Shown here: positions 43,583 through 53,906 of the stretch, piece after piece
Layout: every line of letters begins with the position of its first letter
Numbering within the stretch: position 1 is the first letter of the stretch
DNA from: Spirulina subsalsa PCC 9445
GTDB taxonomy: Bacteria; Cyanobacteriota; Cyanobacteriia; Cyanobacteriales; Spirulinaceae
Direction: 5' to 3'
Length of the DNA stretch: 64,000 nucleotides
Assembly: GCF_000314005.1 (NCBI RefSeq)
Contig: NZ_JH980292.1
Location: 248,001 to 312,000, forward strand
Notes under the pieces: generated by a model
Seen by the model: the letters and a program-made list of their open reading frames with translations, nothing else
What the model was told of the DNA's origin: nothing
The model's database searches: none
Translations under genes and position numbers: made by a program

Positions 43583-44314
43583 ATGACTGCGGAAAGCCAA
43601 CTTGTCTCCGTCAAGCTATTGAGAGGGCGGATTTCTCAGAAAAATCGCCCCCAAACTGCTCAAAGCCGAGCAGGAGTGCGATGGCTTGATGTTCTAGACG
43701 GAAAATTCACGAAACGGCTCTTTGATATTGTCTTTTCGTTGACGGTTCTGATTGTGTGTTCCCCTCTGTATCTAGTTTTGGCGTTGCTGATTGCGCTGAG
43801 TTCCCCCGGGCCGATCTTTTATGTACAGAAGCGGGTCGGCAAGAACTATAAGCCCTTTGGCTGTATTAAGTTCCGGACGATGGTCAACAATGCCGATGCC
43901 CTGTTAGATGAGATGATCTTGAATTCCCCTCAGCTACGCAGCGAGTTTGAGATGGATTTCAAAATTAGAAACGACCCCCGAGTAACTAGGATAGGTCGTT
44001 TTCTCCGTTTAACGAGCTTAGATGAATTTCCCCAATTCTTGAATGTCTTGATGGGGGATATGAGTGTGGTGGGGCCTCGTCCTTTAGTGCCGGGTGAACT
44101 AAAGCGCTACGGTCGCAATATTGACCGCGTGTTAACGATTCGTCCGGGGATTACGGGTTTATGGCAGGTGTCTGGACGGAATGATATTCCCTATCATCGT
44201 CGTGTTCAGATTGATGTGTATTACGCGAATTCCCGCACGTGGTGGATGGATTTGTATGTGATTGTTAAGACGATGGGGGTGATTTTGTTCCCCCGCAATA
44301 ATGGAGCCTATTAA
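43583..44314 (+). CDS. Undecaprenyl-phosphate sugar phosphotransferase (WbaP/WcaJ-type)
   Basis: The 243-residue protein has one membrane hairpin (FDIVFSLTVLIVCSPLYLVL) and the polyprenyl-phosphate hexose-1-phosphate transferase domain: SSPGPIFYVQKRVGKNYKPF, KFRTMVNNAD, LDEFPQFLNVLMGDMSVVGP, RPLVPGEL, RPGITGLWQVSGRND. It transfers a sugar-1-phosphate to undecaprenyl phosphate and so starts repeat-unit assembly on the inner membrane. It lacks the large N-terminal region of full WcaJ. A GAAGGAG site precedes the ATG. Confidence 0.93.
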   Translation: MTAESQLVSVKLLRGRISQKNRPQTAQSRAGVRWLDVLDGKFTKRLFDIVFSLTVLIVCSPLYLVLALLIALSSPGPIFYVQKRVGKNYKPFGCIKFRTMVNNADALLDEMILNSPQLRSEFEMDFKIRNDPRVTRIGRFLRLTSLDEFPQFLNVLMGDMSVVGPRPLVPGELKRYGRNIDRVLTIRPGITGLWQVSGRNDIPYHRRVQIDVYYANSRTWWMDLYVIVKTMGVILFPRNNGAY

Positions 44315-44569
44315 GGGAGTCTGTGGTGGGGTCTTAACCCGGTGCGGAGTAGTCTTTCCGAGCTTAAATCCGTTGAAAGCAGAGTCGGGGGAGGGAAATC
44401 TAGGAGCGCTGGCCTGTTTGACGAGGTGCGATCGCCTAGTCCACAATAGAAAAGTGGATTTAACCCTTGGAGTCCTTGAGCAAAGCCAATAAAATTGGTG
44501 GTGAGCACCCATGAGCAATCATGGTGTGTCTACAATGTAGCGATTTCTCGTCCTAGGAAAATTGAAAGA

Positions 44570-45646
44570 ATGACGCAAACCAAGCGAGCGCTGATTACGG
44601 GCATTACAGGTCAAGATGGCTCTTACCTAAGTGAGTTATTACTAGCAAAAGGCTATCAGGTTCATGGCATTATTCGCCGCACTTCAACCTTTAACACTGA
44701 CCGGATTGATCATATTTACGTTGACCCCCACAATGAACAAGCACGGTTGTTTCTGCACTATGGGGATTTAACCGACGGGACAACTCTACGGCGGATTTTA
44801 GAAGAAGTTGAACCCCACGAAGTCTATAACTTAGGCGCTCAGTCCCATGTCCGAGTGAGTTTTGATGCCCCAGAATACACCGTGGACACCGTAGGGATGG
44901 GGACCCTGCGCCTCCTCGAAGCCGTGCGCGACTATCAACAACGCACCAGTAATCAAGTCCGTTTCTATCAGGCTGGCTCTTCGGAAATGTTCGGGAAAGT
45001 GCAGGAAGTCCCCCAAAAGGAAACCACGCCCTTTTACCCCCGTAGCCCCTACTCCTGCGCTAAGGTGTTTGCTCACTGGCAAACGATTAACTACCGGGAG
45101 TCCTATGATTTGTTCGCTTGTAATGGCATTTTATTCAATCATGAATCGCCGCGACGGGGTGAAACCTTTGTGACGCGGAAAATCACCCGGGCGCTGGCTC
45201 GGATTGTGGCCGGACAACAGAAAAAGCTCTATCTGGGGAATTTAGACTCTAAGCGGGACTGGGGCTATGCGAAAGACTATGTAGAGGCTATGTGGTTAAT
45301 GCTCCAACAGGATGAGCCAGATGATTATGTGATCGCCATGAATGAAACCCATTCCATCCGGGAGTTTCTGGATATTGCTTTTAATTATGTCAATCTCAAC
45401 TGGAATGATTTTGTGGAGTTTGACCCCCGTTATTTGCGTCCGGCAGAGGTAGATTTATTGATTGGCGATGCGACAAAAGCCCGGGAAAAACTGGGCTGGA
45501 AACCTAGCGTCACCTTTGAAGAGTTGGTAAAACTCATGGTGGATTCTGACCTAGGGGCTTTGGGGTTATCGTCTCCCAACTCAAGCGGGTCTGGGGTGGA
45601 AGATAATGCTTATATTCGGCAAAATATGGGCGCGACGGTAGATTAA
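44570..45646 (+). CDS. gmd: GDP-mannose 4,6-dehydratase
   Basis: From ATG 44570 the enzyme has 358 residues. It shows the extended-SDR glycine motif [37 protein letters not shown], the catalytic [15 protein letters not shown] (Tyr-x3-Lys) and [17 protein letters not shown]. It turns GDP-mannose into GDP-4-keto-6-deoxymannose. The frame is open 25 codons earlier, but the conserved N-terminus fits the later ATG. GDP-fucose synthase follows 243 nt on. Confidence 0.96.
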   Translation: MTQTKRALITGITGQDGSYLSELLLAKGYQVHGIIRRTSTFNTDRIDHIYVDPHNEQARLFLHYGDLTDGTTLRRILEEVEPHEVYNLGAQSHVRVSFDAPEYTVDTVGMGTLRLLEAVRDYQQRTSNQVRFYQAGSSEMFGKVQEVPQKETTPFYPRSPYSCAKVFAHWQTINYRESYDLFACNGILFNHESPRRGETFVTRKITRALARIVAGQQKKLYLGNLDSKRDWGYAKDYVEAMWLMLQQDEPDDYVIAMNETHSIREFLDIAFNYVNLNWNDFVEFDPRYLRPAEVDLLIGDATKAREKLGWKPSVTFEELVKLMVDSDLGALGLSSPNSSGSGVEDNAYIRQNMGATVD

Positions 45647-45670
45647 CGCTCCTGATGGTGGAGTTGGGCA

Positions 45671-45712
45671 AACATCCTCGCCTGTCACGAGAGCGGGGAT
45701 GTTGTCGTTTCA
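45671..45712 (+). terminator. Hairpin after gmd, possible terminator
   Basis: AACATCCTCGC at 45671-45681 pairs with GCGGGGATGTT at 45693-45703 with one wobble. The run after it (GTCGTTT) is a weak T-tract, so termination may be partial. Confidence 0.5.
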
Positions 45713-45769
45713 AGTTAAATTGGTATTAGATGTCAACGGTCAACCTAACAACATAAAGCCGTCCTAGAA

Positions 45770-45830
45770 GGCTTGTCCTGAGCAAAGCCGTTCGTGAAAC
45801 GTTGCGTAGCAAAGGGACGGGGTTTTAAAC
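45770..45830. repeat. Short dispersed repeat with GAAACGTTGCGTAGCAAAG
   Basis: This stretch between gmd and fcl contains GTTCGTGAAACGTTGCG, related to the palindromic repeat at about 17350-17395 and perhaps to the insertion in the CIA30 gene. Confidence 0.45.
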
Positions 45831-45889
45831 TCATTTTCTTGATAATGTAAAGGAGTCCCCAGAGCAAACCTACGGGAAAGGATAGAGTC

Positions 45890-46846
45890 ATGCTAGATTT
45901 AAGCGGGAAACAGATTGTCGTCACAGGCGGTGCTGGTTTTTTAGGGCGGCAAGTGGTTGATCAACTGTGTCAGGCCGGCGCGAATCCAGAGAAGATTTTT
46001 GTACCGCGATCGCACACCCACAACCTCTGCACCCTCGAAGCCTGTCAGACAGTCGTCGAAAACCAAGACATCATCATTCACCTCGCCGCCCACGTCGGGG
46101 GGATTGGCCTCAACCGAGAAAAACCCGCCGAACTCTTCTACGACAACCTCATGATGGGAACCCAACTCATCCACTGTGCCTATCAAGCCGGAGTTGAAAA
46201 ATTTGTCTGTGTTGGCACCATCTGCGCCTACCCCAAATTTACCCCCGTTCCCTTCAAAGAAGAAAACCTTTGGGATGGCTACCCCGAAGAAACCAACGCC
46301 CCCTACGGCATCGCCAAAAAAGCCCTACTGGTTCAACTCCAAGCCTATCGTCAACAATACGGCTTTAACGGCATTTATCTACTACCCGTCAACCTTTACG
46401 GCCCCGAAGATAACTTTAACCCCAACAGTTCCCACGTCATCCCCGCCCTGATCCGCAAAGTTCACGAAGCCCAACAACGAGGCGACAAAACCCTCCCCGT
46501 TTGGGGAGACGGTAGCCCCACCCGGGAATTCCTCTATTCCACCGATGCCGCCCGCGCTATAGTCATGGCCACCCAAGCCTATGATGGGGACGAACCTGTT
46601 AACCTTGGAACAAATAGCGAGATTTCCATTCGTAATCTGGTGGAGTTGATTTGTGAACTGATGGAATTCCAGGGCGAAATCCTCTGGGAAACCGATAAAC
46701 CCAACGGTCAACCCCGACGCTGTTTAGACACCCAACGGGCGAAAGACTATTTCGGCTTTAGCGCAGAAATGAGTTTCCGAGAAGGTTTAAAACACACCAT
46801 TGACTGGTACCGGGTTAGTAGTTGCGCTTCAGCGCCCCCAAGTTAG
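45890..46846 (+). CDS. fcl: GDP-L-fucose synthase
   Basis: The 318-residue SDR enzyme has [53 protein letters not shown], the catalytic [13 protein letters not shown] (Tyr-x3-Lys) and [15 protein letters not shown]. It epimerises and reduces the Gmd product to GDP-L-fucose. The conserved protein ends near HTIDWYR; the last residues [10 protein letters not shown] are encoded by a GTTAGTAGTTGCGCTTCAGC repeat that continues as an array downstream. Confidence 0.95.
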   Translation: MLDLSGKQIVVTGGAGFLGRQVVDQLCQAGANPEKIFVPRSHTHNLCTLEACQTVVENQDIIIHLAAHVGGIGLNREKPAELFYDNLMMGTQLIHCAYQAGVEKFVCVGTICAYPKFTPVPFKEENLWDGYPEETNAPYGIAKKALLVQLQAYRQQYGFNGIYLLPVNLYGPEDNFNPNSSHVIPALIRKVHEAQQRGDKTLPVWGDGSPTREFLYSTDAARAIVMATQAYDGDEPVNLGTNSEISIRNLVELICELMEFQGEILWETDKPNGQPRRCLDTQRAKDYFGFSAEMSFREGLKHTIDWYRVSSCASAPPS

Positions 46847-47030
46847 TTGTCGCGCTTCAACCCCCAGGTTAGTAGTTGCGCTTCAGCGCCCCCAGGTTAG
46901 TAGTTGCGCTTCAGCGCCCCCAGGTTAGTTGTCGCGCTTCAACCCCCAGGTTAGTAGTTGCGCTTCAGCGCCTCCAAGTTAGTTGTCGCGCTTGGCCGCC
47001 TCGAATTACGGGCTAAAGCCCAACAACGAA
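46813..47030. repeat. Array of TAGTTGCGCTTCAGCGCCCCC-type repeats
   Basis: At least seven copies alternate between a GTAGTTGCGCTTCAGCGCC form and a shorter GTTGTCGCGCTTCAACCCCC form, and end in GGGCTAAAGCCCAACAACGA. This is the same family as the 36511-37220 array. The first copy overlaps the 3' end of fcl. Confidence 0.85.
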
Positions 47031-47040
47031 CTATCATAAT

Positions 47041-47211
47041 TAGGGTCTGCTGAATATCCATCTAATCACTGTTAGTAGGACTTTCGATTGGGAGCGAGAA
47101 ACTACAGGGTTCTAGGGATAAATTATCAAAAAGGCTTGTCTTTTTCCGATTCTCCCTGTTCCTTCCCGTTCCCTGTTCCCCACCCAGAGTAGAGTTATTC
47201 AGCACGCCCTA
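47041..47211. mobile_element. MITE-like element 3
   Basis: TAGGGTCTGCTGAATATC at 47041-47058 and AGTTATTCAGCACGCCCTA at 47193-47211 form imperfect terminal inverted repeats around 171 bp with no coding capacity. The first 17 nt are identical to the left end of the element at 6471, and the following bases are also similar. Confidence 0.6.
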
Positions 47212-47266
47212 ATTATCAACTATCAATTATTCATTCTCCAATCATTCAAATGCCACCAATCGACCG

Positions 47267-48388
47267 ATGAAAAAAGCGAATGGGTTTCAGGTTGCGCTCA
47301 TGATTTCCACCGGAATACTGCTCACCGGGATAGTCCCCTTAGTTGCCAGTCCCGTACAAGCGCAGCATTCCCCCCAAAGTCAACAACTGCGGGATTTACT
47401 CCGTCAAGGGCGAGACTTAGCCGAGTCCGGCAACTATCAACAAGCCCTAGAAGTCTATCGTCAAGCCGTCTTTATTGACCGCAGCAACGCTAAAATTTAC
47501 TCCGGGATTGGCTACCTTTACGCCGCCCTAGGGCAATATGCCGAAGCCGCCCAAGCCTACCAATACGCCCTACAATTAGAACCCAATAATGCGACCTTTC
47601 AAGCGGCCTATGCCCACTGTTTGGCGCAGCTACAAGACCACCGCAACGCTGCCGCCGCTTATCAACGCGCCCTACAATTAGACCCCCGCAACGTGGACTA
47701 TTATCTAGGCTTAGGCGTGGTCTTGATGCGTCAGGGAGCCCATCGGCAAGCCCAAGAGGTGTTAGAACGGGGGGCCGCCATTAACCCCAAAGATGGGGAA
47801 GTCTACGGCTTAATTGCCACCACCCTGTTAGAACAGAATCAAATGGCGCGGGCGGTGGAAACTCTACAACGCGCTACCCAACGTTTTCCCCGCAATGGCA
47901 AGTTATGGCTCCAGTTGGGGATTTTTTTATTGGGGAATAATCAACCGGAGGCGGCGCTGTCGGCTTTGGAAAGAGCAGCATCCTATGAACCAAGAAATGG
48001 TCAAATTCAATTGCAAATCGGCGGAATTTTGCAACGGCAAGGCCGGAGACAAGAGGCCCAAACCTACTTTTTCCGGGCGGCTTCTTTACAGGAAAATACC
48101 TTTGAGGGACAACTTGCCCTAGGGGATGCTTTGATGTCCTATGAAGCGTTTACCCCGGCGATTATTGCCTATCGGCGGGCGACGGAGTTGGCCTCTAATA
48201 ATCCTGTGGCTTATTATCGCTTGGGGATGGCACTGCGGGGGCAAGGGCGCAATCGAGAGGCGATTGAGAATTGGCGTATTGCTCAAAGTTTGTTTGAGCG
48301 GGCAGGTAATCGTGAAGGGGTGCGAGAAATGCAGGCTTTAATCAATGGAGATCGAGATGTTTCACCGAACTTTAGACCGTTTAATTAA
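47267..48388 (+). CDS. Secreted or periplasmic TPR protein
   Basis: The 373-residue protein has an N-terminal signal (ALMISTGILLTGIVPLVASP) with a likely cleavage after VQAQ. About nine tetratricopeptide repeats follow, for example DLAESGNYQQALEVYRQAVF, YLYAALGQYAEAAQAYQYAL and MALRGQGRNREAIENWRIAQ. TPR arrays mediate protein contacts; the partner is unknown. The next gene (pentapeptide) overlaps its end, so the two are translationally linked. Confidence 0.85.
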   Translation: MKKANGFQVALMISTGILLTGIVPLVASPVQAQHSPQSQQLRDLLRQGRDLAESGNYQQALEVYRQAVFIDRSNAKIYSGIGYLYAALGQYAEAAQAYQYALQLEPNNATFQAAYAHCLAQLQDHRNAAAAYQRALQLDPRNVDYYLGLGVVLMRQGAHRQAQEVLERGAAINPKDGEVYGLIATTLLEQNQMARAVETLQRATQRFPRNGKLWLQLGIFLLGNNQPEAALSALERAASYEPRNGQIQLQIGGILQRQGRRQEAQTYFFRAASLQENTFEGQLALGDALMSYEAFTPAIIAYRRATELASNNPVAYYRLGMALRGQGRNREAIENWRIAQSLFERAGNREGVREMQALINGDRDVSPNFRPFN

Positions 48389-49808
48389 GCCGATGGGGGG
48401 CTTTTGTCCTCTAATGGTGGGTAGTAGTCTAATCTTCGTTTTAGGCAGTCCAGAGGCGACGCTGGCGGTCAATGAGAGCCATTTAAAGCAGCTATTGGAA
48501 ACTCGCAGTTGTCCCCGTTGTGATCTGCGGGAGGCGGATCTGGAAATGGCTCAGTTGGCCGGGGTAGATTTGCGGGGGGCGAATTTACAAGGGGCGAATT
48601 TACAGGGGGCGAATTTACAAGGGGCGAATTTGGAGGGGGCGAATTTACAGGGCGCTCAATTTGTCTTTGCGAATTTGGCGGATGCGAATTTACAACGGAC
48701 GACGGTGGGGGTGCAGGATATCCGCTTAGAACCCTTTGAGTGGCCTAGTATTGGGGTGAATTTGGCTTTACTGCAACGTTGGGGGCTGTTTCTGCCCCAG
48801 GAGTCGCAAATTCCTCTAGATTCGTCGGAACGTTTGGTGTTGAAGAAGGAGAAGGAAAAGGAGGAGGAGGAAGAGGAGGAGGAAGTTGTTGCTAATTTCG
48901 ATTTGGCGGATTTACAGAGGGCTGATTTTTCCCAGTCTCAACTGAATCGGGTGCGTTTTAATCGGGCGAATTTAAGTAATAGTAATTTTTCGTCGTCGCT
49001 GTTGATTGAAGCGGAGTTAGAGCGGGCGAATTTAACGGGGAGTCGGTTTTTTGTGGCGGATTTGCGTCGGGCGAATTTGGCGGGGGCGACGTTTAATGGG
49101 GCGAATTTGACGGGGGCAGATTTAAGTCAAAGTAATTTGGAGACGGCGACGGGGCGAGGGGCGAATTTTGACGGGGTGAATTTAACTCAGGTGAATTTGA
49201 ATGATACCCGGTTTATTGATGCTAATTTTGCGGGGGCGATTTTGGGGGGGGCGCGTTTACGACGGGGGGTTTTCCGGGGGGCGAGTTTTTCCCAGGGGAA
49301 GTTAGGGGGTGCGGTGTTACAGGGGGGAGATTTCACGGGGGCGGATTTTCATGGGGCGGATTTAGGGGGGGCTTATTTGTTGGAGGGGAATTTTAGTCGG
49401 AGTTCTTTTGCGATCGCCAATTTAACTAACGCCGATCTCAGTGGGGCTACCCTCACCTCGGCTTATTTTTTCGGGGCAACCTTGACTAATAGTAATTTAA
49501 CCGGGGTGGATCTGAGTTTAGGCACCCTCAGCAAAGCCAATCTAGCCGGGGTGCAATTGTTAGGAGCGAATTTACGCCAAGCTAATTTAACACAAGCCCA
49601 TTTACGAGAAGCCGATTTAACCTATACCAATCTCACCCAAGCGGATTTGAGTGGAGCGAATTTATATCAAGCGGATTTACGCGGTGCTGATTTACAAGCG
49701 GCGGATTTGAGTGGGGCTTATTTAATTGAAACGGATTTCACTGACGCGAATTTAACGGATACGATCTTCAAAGGGGCGATTCGTTGGGTATCTTCTGGTG
49801 GGGGCTAA
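48357..49808 (+). CDS. Pentapeptide repeat protein with signal sequence
   Basis: From ATG 48357, inside the preceding gene, the protein has about 483 residues; an ATG 12 nt earlier is also possible. After a hydrophobic N-terminus (VGSSLIFVLGSPEATLAV) and SCPRCDLREADLEMAQL come perfect pentapeptides (ANLQG repeated). An interruption includes a Lys/Glu run (EKEKEEEEEEEE) coded by GAG/GAA triplets. A long right-handed beta-helix of A(D/N)Lxx units follows (DLRGADLQAADLSGAYL). Function is unknown; such helices mimic DNA or serve as scaffolds. Confidence 0.8.
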   Translation: MFHRTLDRLIKPMGGFCPLMVGSSLIFVLGSPEATLAVNESHLKQLLETRSCPRCDLREADLEMAQLAGVDLRGANLQGANLQGANLQGANLEGANLQGAQFVFANLADANLQRTTVGVQDIRLEPFEWPSIGVNLALLQRWGLFLPQESQIPLDSSERLVLKKEKEKEEEEEEEEVVANFDLADLQRADFSQSQLNRVRFNRANLSNSNFSSSLLIEAELERANLTGSRFFVADLRRANLAGATFNGANLTGADLSQSNLETATGRGANFDGVNLTQVNLNDTRFIDANFAGAILGGARLRRGVFRGASFSQGKLGGAVLQGGDFTGADFHGADLGGAYLLEGNFSRSSFAIANLTNADLSGATLTSAYFFGATLTNSNLTGVDLSLGTLSKANLAGVQLLGANLRQANLTQAHLREADLTYTNLTQADLSGANLYQADLRGADLQAADLSGAYLIETDFTDANLTDTIFKGAIRWVSSGGG

Positions 49809-49934
49809 CTATTTCGGCTCAAGAATCCTAAGCAATCTCGATCATCAATTCTCAAGGCTCAACTTCGAGTGAACCACTCAGGAGATGCTCAAAAAGCGGT
49901 ATAGTAGTTAACCACCGCCAAAAAATGCACCGAA

Positions 49935-51281
49935 ATGCAGTTCTCAAAAATTCTCATTGCTAATCGAGGGGAGATCGCCCTACGCATTCTCCGCACTTGC
50001 GAAGAATTAGGCATTGCCACCATCGCCGTTCACTCCACCGTGGATGAGCAAGCCCTTCATGTTCAATTAGCCGATGAGCGGGTGTGTATTGGTCAACCCC
50101 CCAGTAACAAAAGTTATCTTAACATCCCCAACATCATCGCCGCCGCTCTCACCCGCAACGCCTCCGCCATCCACCCCGGCTATGGATTCCTCGCCGAAAA
50201 CGCCCGCTTCGCCGAGATTTGCGACGATCACAAAATTTGTTTCATTGGCCCGAGTCCCGAAGCGATGCGCGCGATGGGAGATAAATCCACCGCCAAGAAA
50301 ACGATGCAAAAAGCCGGAGTTCCTACAGTCCCCGGCAGTCAAGGCCTGCTCGCCGATGAACAAGAAGCCCTCGCCACCGCCCAAGATATTGGCTACCCTG
50401 TAATGCTCAAAGCCACCGCCGGAGGGGGAGGGCGAGGAATGCGCCTCGTACGGGATGCCAGCGAATTAGTGCGAATGTTCCAAGCTGCTCAAGGAGAAGC
50501 CGAGGCCGCCTTTGGCAATGCGGGGGTATATTTGGAAAAATTCGTCGAAAATCCTCGCCACATTGAGTTTCAAATCCTCGCCGATAGTCATGGGAATGTC
50601 GTCCATTTAGGAGAACGGGATTGTTCAATCCAGCGCCGTCACCAGAAGTTATTAGAAGAGGCTCCTAGTCCGGTATTATCTCCAGAATTACGGCAAAAAA
50701 TGGGGGAAGCCGCCGTTAAAGCGGCTCAGTCTATTAATTATGTGGGGGCGGGAACGGTAGAATTTCTCGTAGACCGCTACGGGAGTTTTTATTTTATGGA
50801 GATGAACACCCGGATTCAAGTGGAACATCCTGTAACGGAAATGGTGACAGGATTGGATTTAATTGCCGAACAAATTCGCGTTGCTCAAGGGGAAAAACTG
50901 CGTTTTAGCCAAAAAGATATCCTCTTAAAAGGACACGCTATTGAGTGCCGAATTAACGCCGAAGATCCCGACCATAATTTCCGCCCCCATCCCGGACGGA
51001 TTAGTGCCTATCTTCCCCCCGGCGGTCCGGGAGTGCGCATGGATTCTCATGTTTATACGGATTATGAGATTCCCCCTTATTATGACTCCTTAATTGGCAA
51101 ATTAATTGTCTGGGGTCCGACGCGAGAAGCGGCGATTAAGCGCATGAGGCGGGCTTTACGAGAATGTGCCGTAACTGGAGTTCCCACCACTATTGGTTTC
51201 CACCAACGGATTTTAGAACACCCGGCTTTTCTCTCTGGGGAAGTCTATACGAATTTTATTCAGGAACACATGAAATTGTAG
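49935..51281 (+). CDS. accC: Acetyl-CoA carboxylase biotin carboxylase subunit
   Basis: The 448-residue ATP-grasp enzyme begins [20 protein letters not shown] and has the glycine loop [54 protein letters not shown] and ECRINAEDP. It carboxylates biotin on AccB in the first step of fatty acid synthesis. Length and motifs are complete. It stands alone on the plus strand, convergent with a response regulator gene. Confidence 0.97.
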   Translation: MQFSKILIANRGEIALRILRTCEELGIATIAVHSTVDEQALHVQLADERVCIGQPPSNKSYLNIPNIIAAALTRNASAIHPGYGFLAENARFAEICDDHKICFIGPSPEAMRAMGDKSTAKKTMQKAGVPTVPGSQGLLADEQEALATAQDIGYPVMLKATAGGGGRGMRLVRDASELVRMFQAAQGEAEAAFGNAGVYLEKFVENPRHIEFQILADSHGNVVHLGERDCSIQRRHQKLLEEAPSPVLSPELRQKMGEAAVKAAQSINYVGAGTVEFLVDRYGSFYFMEMNTRIQVEHPVTEMVTGLDLIAEQIRVAQGEKLRFSQKDILLKGHAIECRINAEDPDHNFRPHPGRISAYLPPGGPGVRMDSHVYTDYEIPPYYDSLIGKLIVWGPTREAAIKRMRRALRECAVTGVPTTIGFHQRILEHPAFLSGEVYTNFIQEHMKL

Positions 51282-51329
51282 GTTGGGTGACACTTCGTTT
51301 CACCCAATTTCAACCCATTAGCAGAGGGG

Positions 51330-53687
51330 TTAAAGGGCGCGAACGATTCCCCCGCCTTGGTTGCCGGCTTGATGGAGAGCATCACGGGCGATCGCATATA
51401 AACTCGCCACATCCTCCCCATCATCAGGATAGACGGCTAATCCAGCACTTACTGTAATCTTCATTTCCGTTTTACCCATCCCCGTGAAGTGTTCGGTTTC
51501 CAAACGAGACAATAAATGAGTCACCCGCTTGAGGCCATCGATCTTAGACATCGCATAAATCCCAATCAGAAACTCATCCCCCTCCCAACGGGCAATAATA
51601 TCCTCTAAGCGGAAATGTTGCTGCAATAGATTGCCCAACTGTTGCAAAATGCGATCGCCCATCTTGTAACCATAGGACTGATTAATCTGTTCCAAACGAT
51701 CCACATCAAACAAAATCAGACACAAACTTTGATCATGACGTTGACATAACCGAAGATAGCGCTTTAAATACTGGGTCGCACAGCGACGATTGGTTAATCC
51801 CGTTAACAAATCCGTATCCGACAGACTATTTAACAACTGACAGCGTTCTAAACGGTTAAAAATCCGAGTAGCTAACTCCCCTTCTGTAAAGGGTTTCGCT
51901 AAATAATCATCCGCCCCACTTTGATAAATGCGTTGAATCACTTGGGGATCTTGACGTACCGTGACAAACAAAATCGGCAATCCTTGCCAGCGCCGATCTT
52001 GTCGCACCACCTGACATAACTGTAACCCATCAAAATGGGGCATTTCCAGATCCAAAATCAACAGATCCGGAGCCGTAGACTCCAACACCTCCCAGAAGCG
52101 TCGGGAGTCCACAAGAGGCGTAAATTGTAGCCCCCAGCCCCATAATAATGGCTCTAGGGAGGCTAAAAACACTGGATCATCATCCACCACCAACACCCTT
52201 GGGGCAATGGAATGAGAAGCCTGTAAAATGCCCAGAATAGACTCATAAACTTCTTCGGGGGAAGAGGCTTTAGAGAGGAAAGCGGTACCCCTTTCCGCCA
52301 CAGCCACGCGATCGCTCAATCCATCCCGCACCGAAAACGCCAAAATCGGCAAATCTGGAAACTGTAAGCGCAATTCTTGCAAAAAGATCAACCCCTCATC
52401 GGGATTTTCAGGAAACACTAAATCTAATAACACCAAATCGGGCAGTTTTTGCTCCATCAAATGGCGGGCTTCTTCAATGGTTAAAGCCCCTTCAATCTTG
52501 ATCTGCCAATGCAAAGACTCTTGTTGCAATTTTTGCACTAACTCCCCATCATCATCCACCACCAAAATCCGCCAAGTTTTTTGCTCCGGAATCCTCAATA
52601 ATGGGGAAAGTGGATTAACCTTTTCCGCCACGGCAAAGCCTAATTCCTCTTGTAATTGTTGAAATAAAATCCTTAAACCATTGATCCGATCTTCCCTCTG
52701 ATTTTTAGCTAATTCTGGGTTTTTCAAGGTTATGAAATACTCTTCCATCTCTTGAGCCAGTTGATAGGCTGTCTGCTTGCCAAAAATCCCTAAAGAACCG
52801 GCTAATTTATGGGCAGTGAGTTGACCTTGAGCGCGTTTCTCTTCTAACATCTTTCCTTGAAGCACTGACTTTAACACTTCTTCTAATATGCCCAGACGTT
52901 CTTGAATTTGGCCTTGGGATTTTTCCCACAATTGAGTTAAAGCCGTTGATGGGCTTTTATCGTCTGGGGGAGGGCGAAAAGAGTAACTGGATTGATTGAC
53001 ACTAGAGGGAGTGTCTGGGGAAGGCAGGAGACGATATCCTACCCCATAAATCGTTTGAATAATCTCCTCAATCCCCACATTTTTCAATTTGCGTCGTAGC
53101 CGTTTCATGTGGGCGCGAATTGTGGCCTCAGTGGGGGGGTCATCAAAAGACCATAAATGCTCTAAAATCGTGCTATGGGTTAGCACCCGTTTAGGGTTAC
53201 GCAAAAATAATTCTAATAGTCCATACTCTTTGGGAGAAAGGGATAAAAATTCATCCTGATAAGTAACATTATGGGAACTGGGATCCAGGCATAAATCCCC
53301 CCATTCTAAGAGTAACGCTCCCGCCACACTACGCCGCCGGAGTAGTGCGCGTAAACGGGCAAAAAGTTCTGGGGAGGTGCAAGGTTTGACCACATAATCA
53401 TCAGCCCCAGCATCTAAACCTTGAACTTTATCTTGACTATCATTCCGGGCGGTTAAAAGCAGAATAGGAACTGTTAAATTTTGCTGACGAATGCGCCGAC
53501 AAAGACTAATTCCATCCAGTTTGGGCAAACTAATATCTAATAAGATTAAATCATAGGTAAAAGCCTGTACAAAGTCCCATCCGGTTTCTCCATCCACCGC
53601 TAAATCCACCACATAACCTTGTTGTCTCAGGGCTTGGTGAATAGCCTCGGCTTGAATTTCGTCGTCTTCTACTAGAAGTAATCTCAT
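51330..53687 (-). CDS. Multidomain response regulator REC-wHTH-Hpt-REC-REC-GGDEF
   Basis: The 785-residue protein has, in order: a receiver (residues 1-115, phospho-Asp in LILLDISLPKLDG); an OmpR winged helix (about 128-222, FLSLSPKEYGLLELFL); an Hpt-like helical domain (about 250-340) with the phospho-His in LTAHKLAGSLGIFG; a second receiver (about 352-470, LVLLDLVFPENPDEG); a third (about 480-600, LLILDLEMPHFDG); and a diguanylate cyclase (about 610-785). The active-site motif reads EGDEF (IARWEGDEFLIGI) instead of GGDEF; some such variants remain active. It combines DNA binding, phosphotransfer and probably c-di-GMP synthesis. Confidence 0.9.
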   Translation of the reverse strand: MRLLLVEDDEIQAEAIHQALRQQGYVVDLAVDGETGWDFVQAFTYDLILLDISLPKLDGISLCRRIRQQNLTVPILLLTARNDSQDKVQGLDAGADDYVVKPCTSPELFARLRALLRRRSVAGALLLEWGDLCLDPSSHNVTYQDEFLSLSPKEYGLLELFLRNPKRVLTHSTILEHLWSFDDPPTEATIRAHMKRLRRKLKNVGIEEIIQTIYGVGYRLLPSPDTPSSVNQSSYSFRPPPDDKSPSTALTQLWEKSQGQIQERLGILEEVLKSVLQGKMLEEKRAQGQLTAHKLAGSLGIFGKQTAYQLAQEMEEYFITLKNPELAKNQREDRINGLRILFQQLQEELGFAVAEKVNPLSPLLRIPEQKTWRILVVDDDGELVQKLQQESLHWQIKIEGALTIEEARHLMEQKLPDLVLLDLVFPENPDEGLIFLQELRLQFPDLPILAFSVRDGLSDRVAVAERGTAFLSKASSPEEVYESILGILQASHSIAPRVLVVDDDPVFLASLEPLLWGWGLQFTPLVDSRRFWEVLESTAPDLLILDLEMPHFDGLQLCQVVRQDRRWQGLPILFVTVRQDPQVIQRIYQSGADDYLAKPFTEGELATRIFNRLERCQLLNSLSDTDLLTGLTNRRCATQYLKRYLRLCQRHDQSLCLILFDVDRLEQINQSYGYKMGDRILQQLGNLLQQHFRLEDIIARWEGDEFLIGIYAMSKIDGLKRVTHLLSRLETEHFTGMGKTEMKITVSAGLAVYPDDGEDVASLYAIARDALHQAGNQGGGIVRAL

Positions 53688-53810
53688 AGATAAATTAGAG
53701 AAAAAATAAATTATAGATGATTAGGAAATTGAGAATCAATAGTTGATGTTGATAATGAATAACCCTTTTCTTTCCTCTCTTCGCCTGTAATAACACCAAG
53801 GGATTGACTT

Positions 53811-53900
53811 TTGACACTCCCCGGCCATCACGGCGCGGGGGGTATCCGTTCTAAGGGAGTCCAACGACGTTACCCTCACGGAGCTTCGTCAGTCACGCCC
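53811..53900. other. GC-rich hairpin, possibly an old IS200/IS605 end
   Basis: TTGACACTCCCCGGCC, then CGGCGCGGGG, forms a stem. Similar words precede or follow IS200/IS605 genes in cyanobacteria as I recall, but no transposase is nearby. The region 53688-53906 has no gene. Confidence 0.25.
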
Positions 53901-53906
53901 AAAATT

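Noticed and set aside
50067-50403. Opposite-strand and shifted frames within accC
   Set aside because: They overlap the ATP-grasp core of accC and have low-complexity composition.
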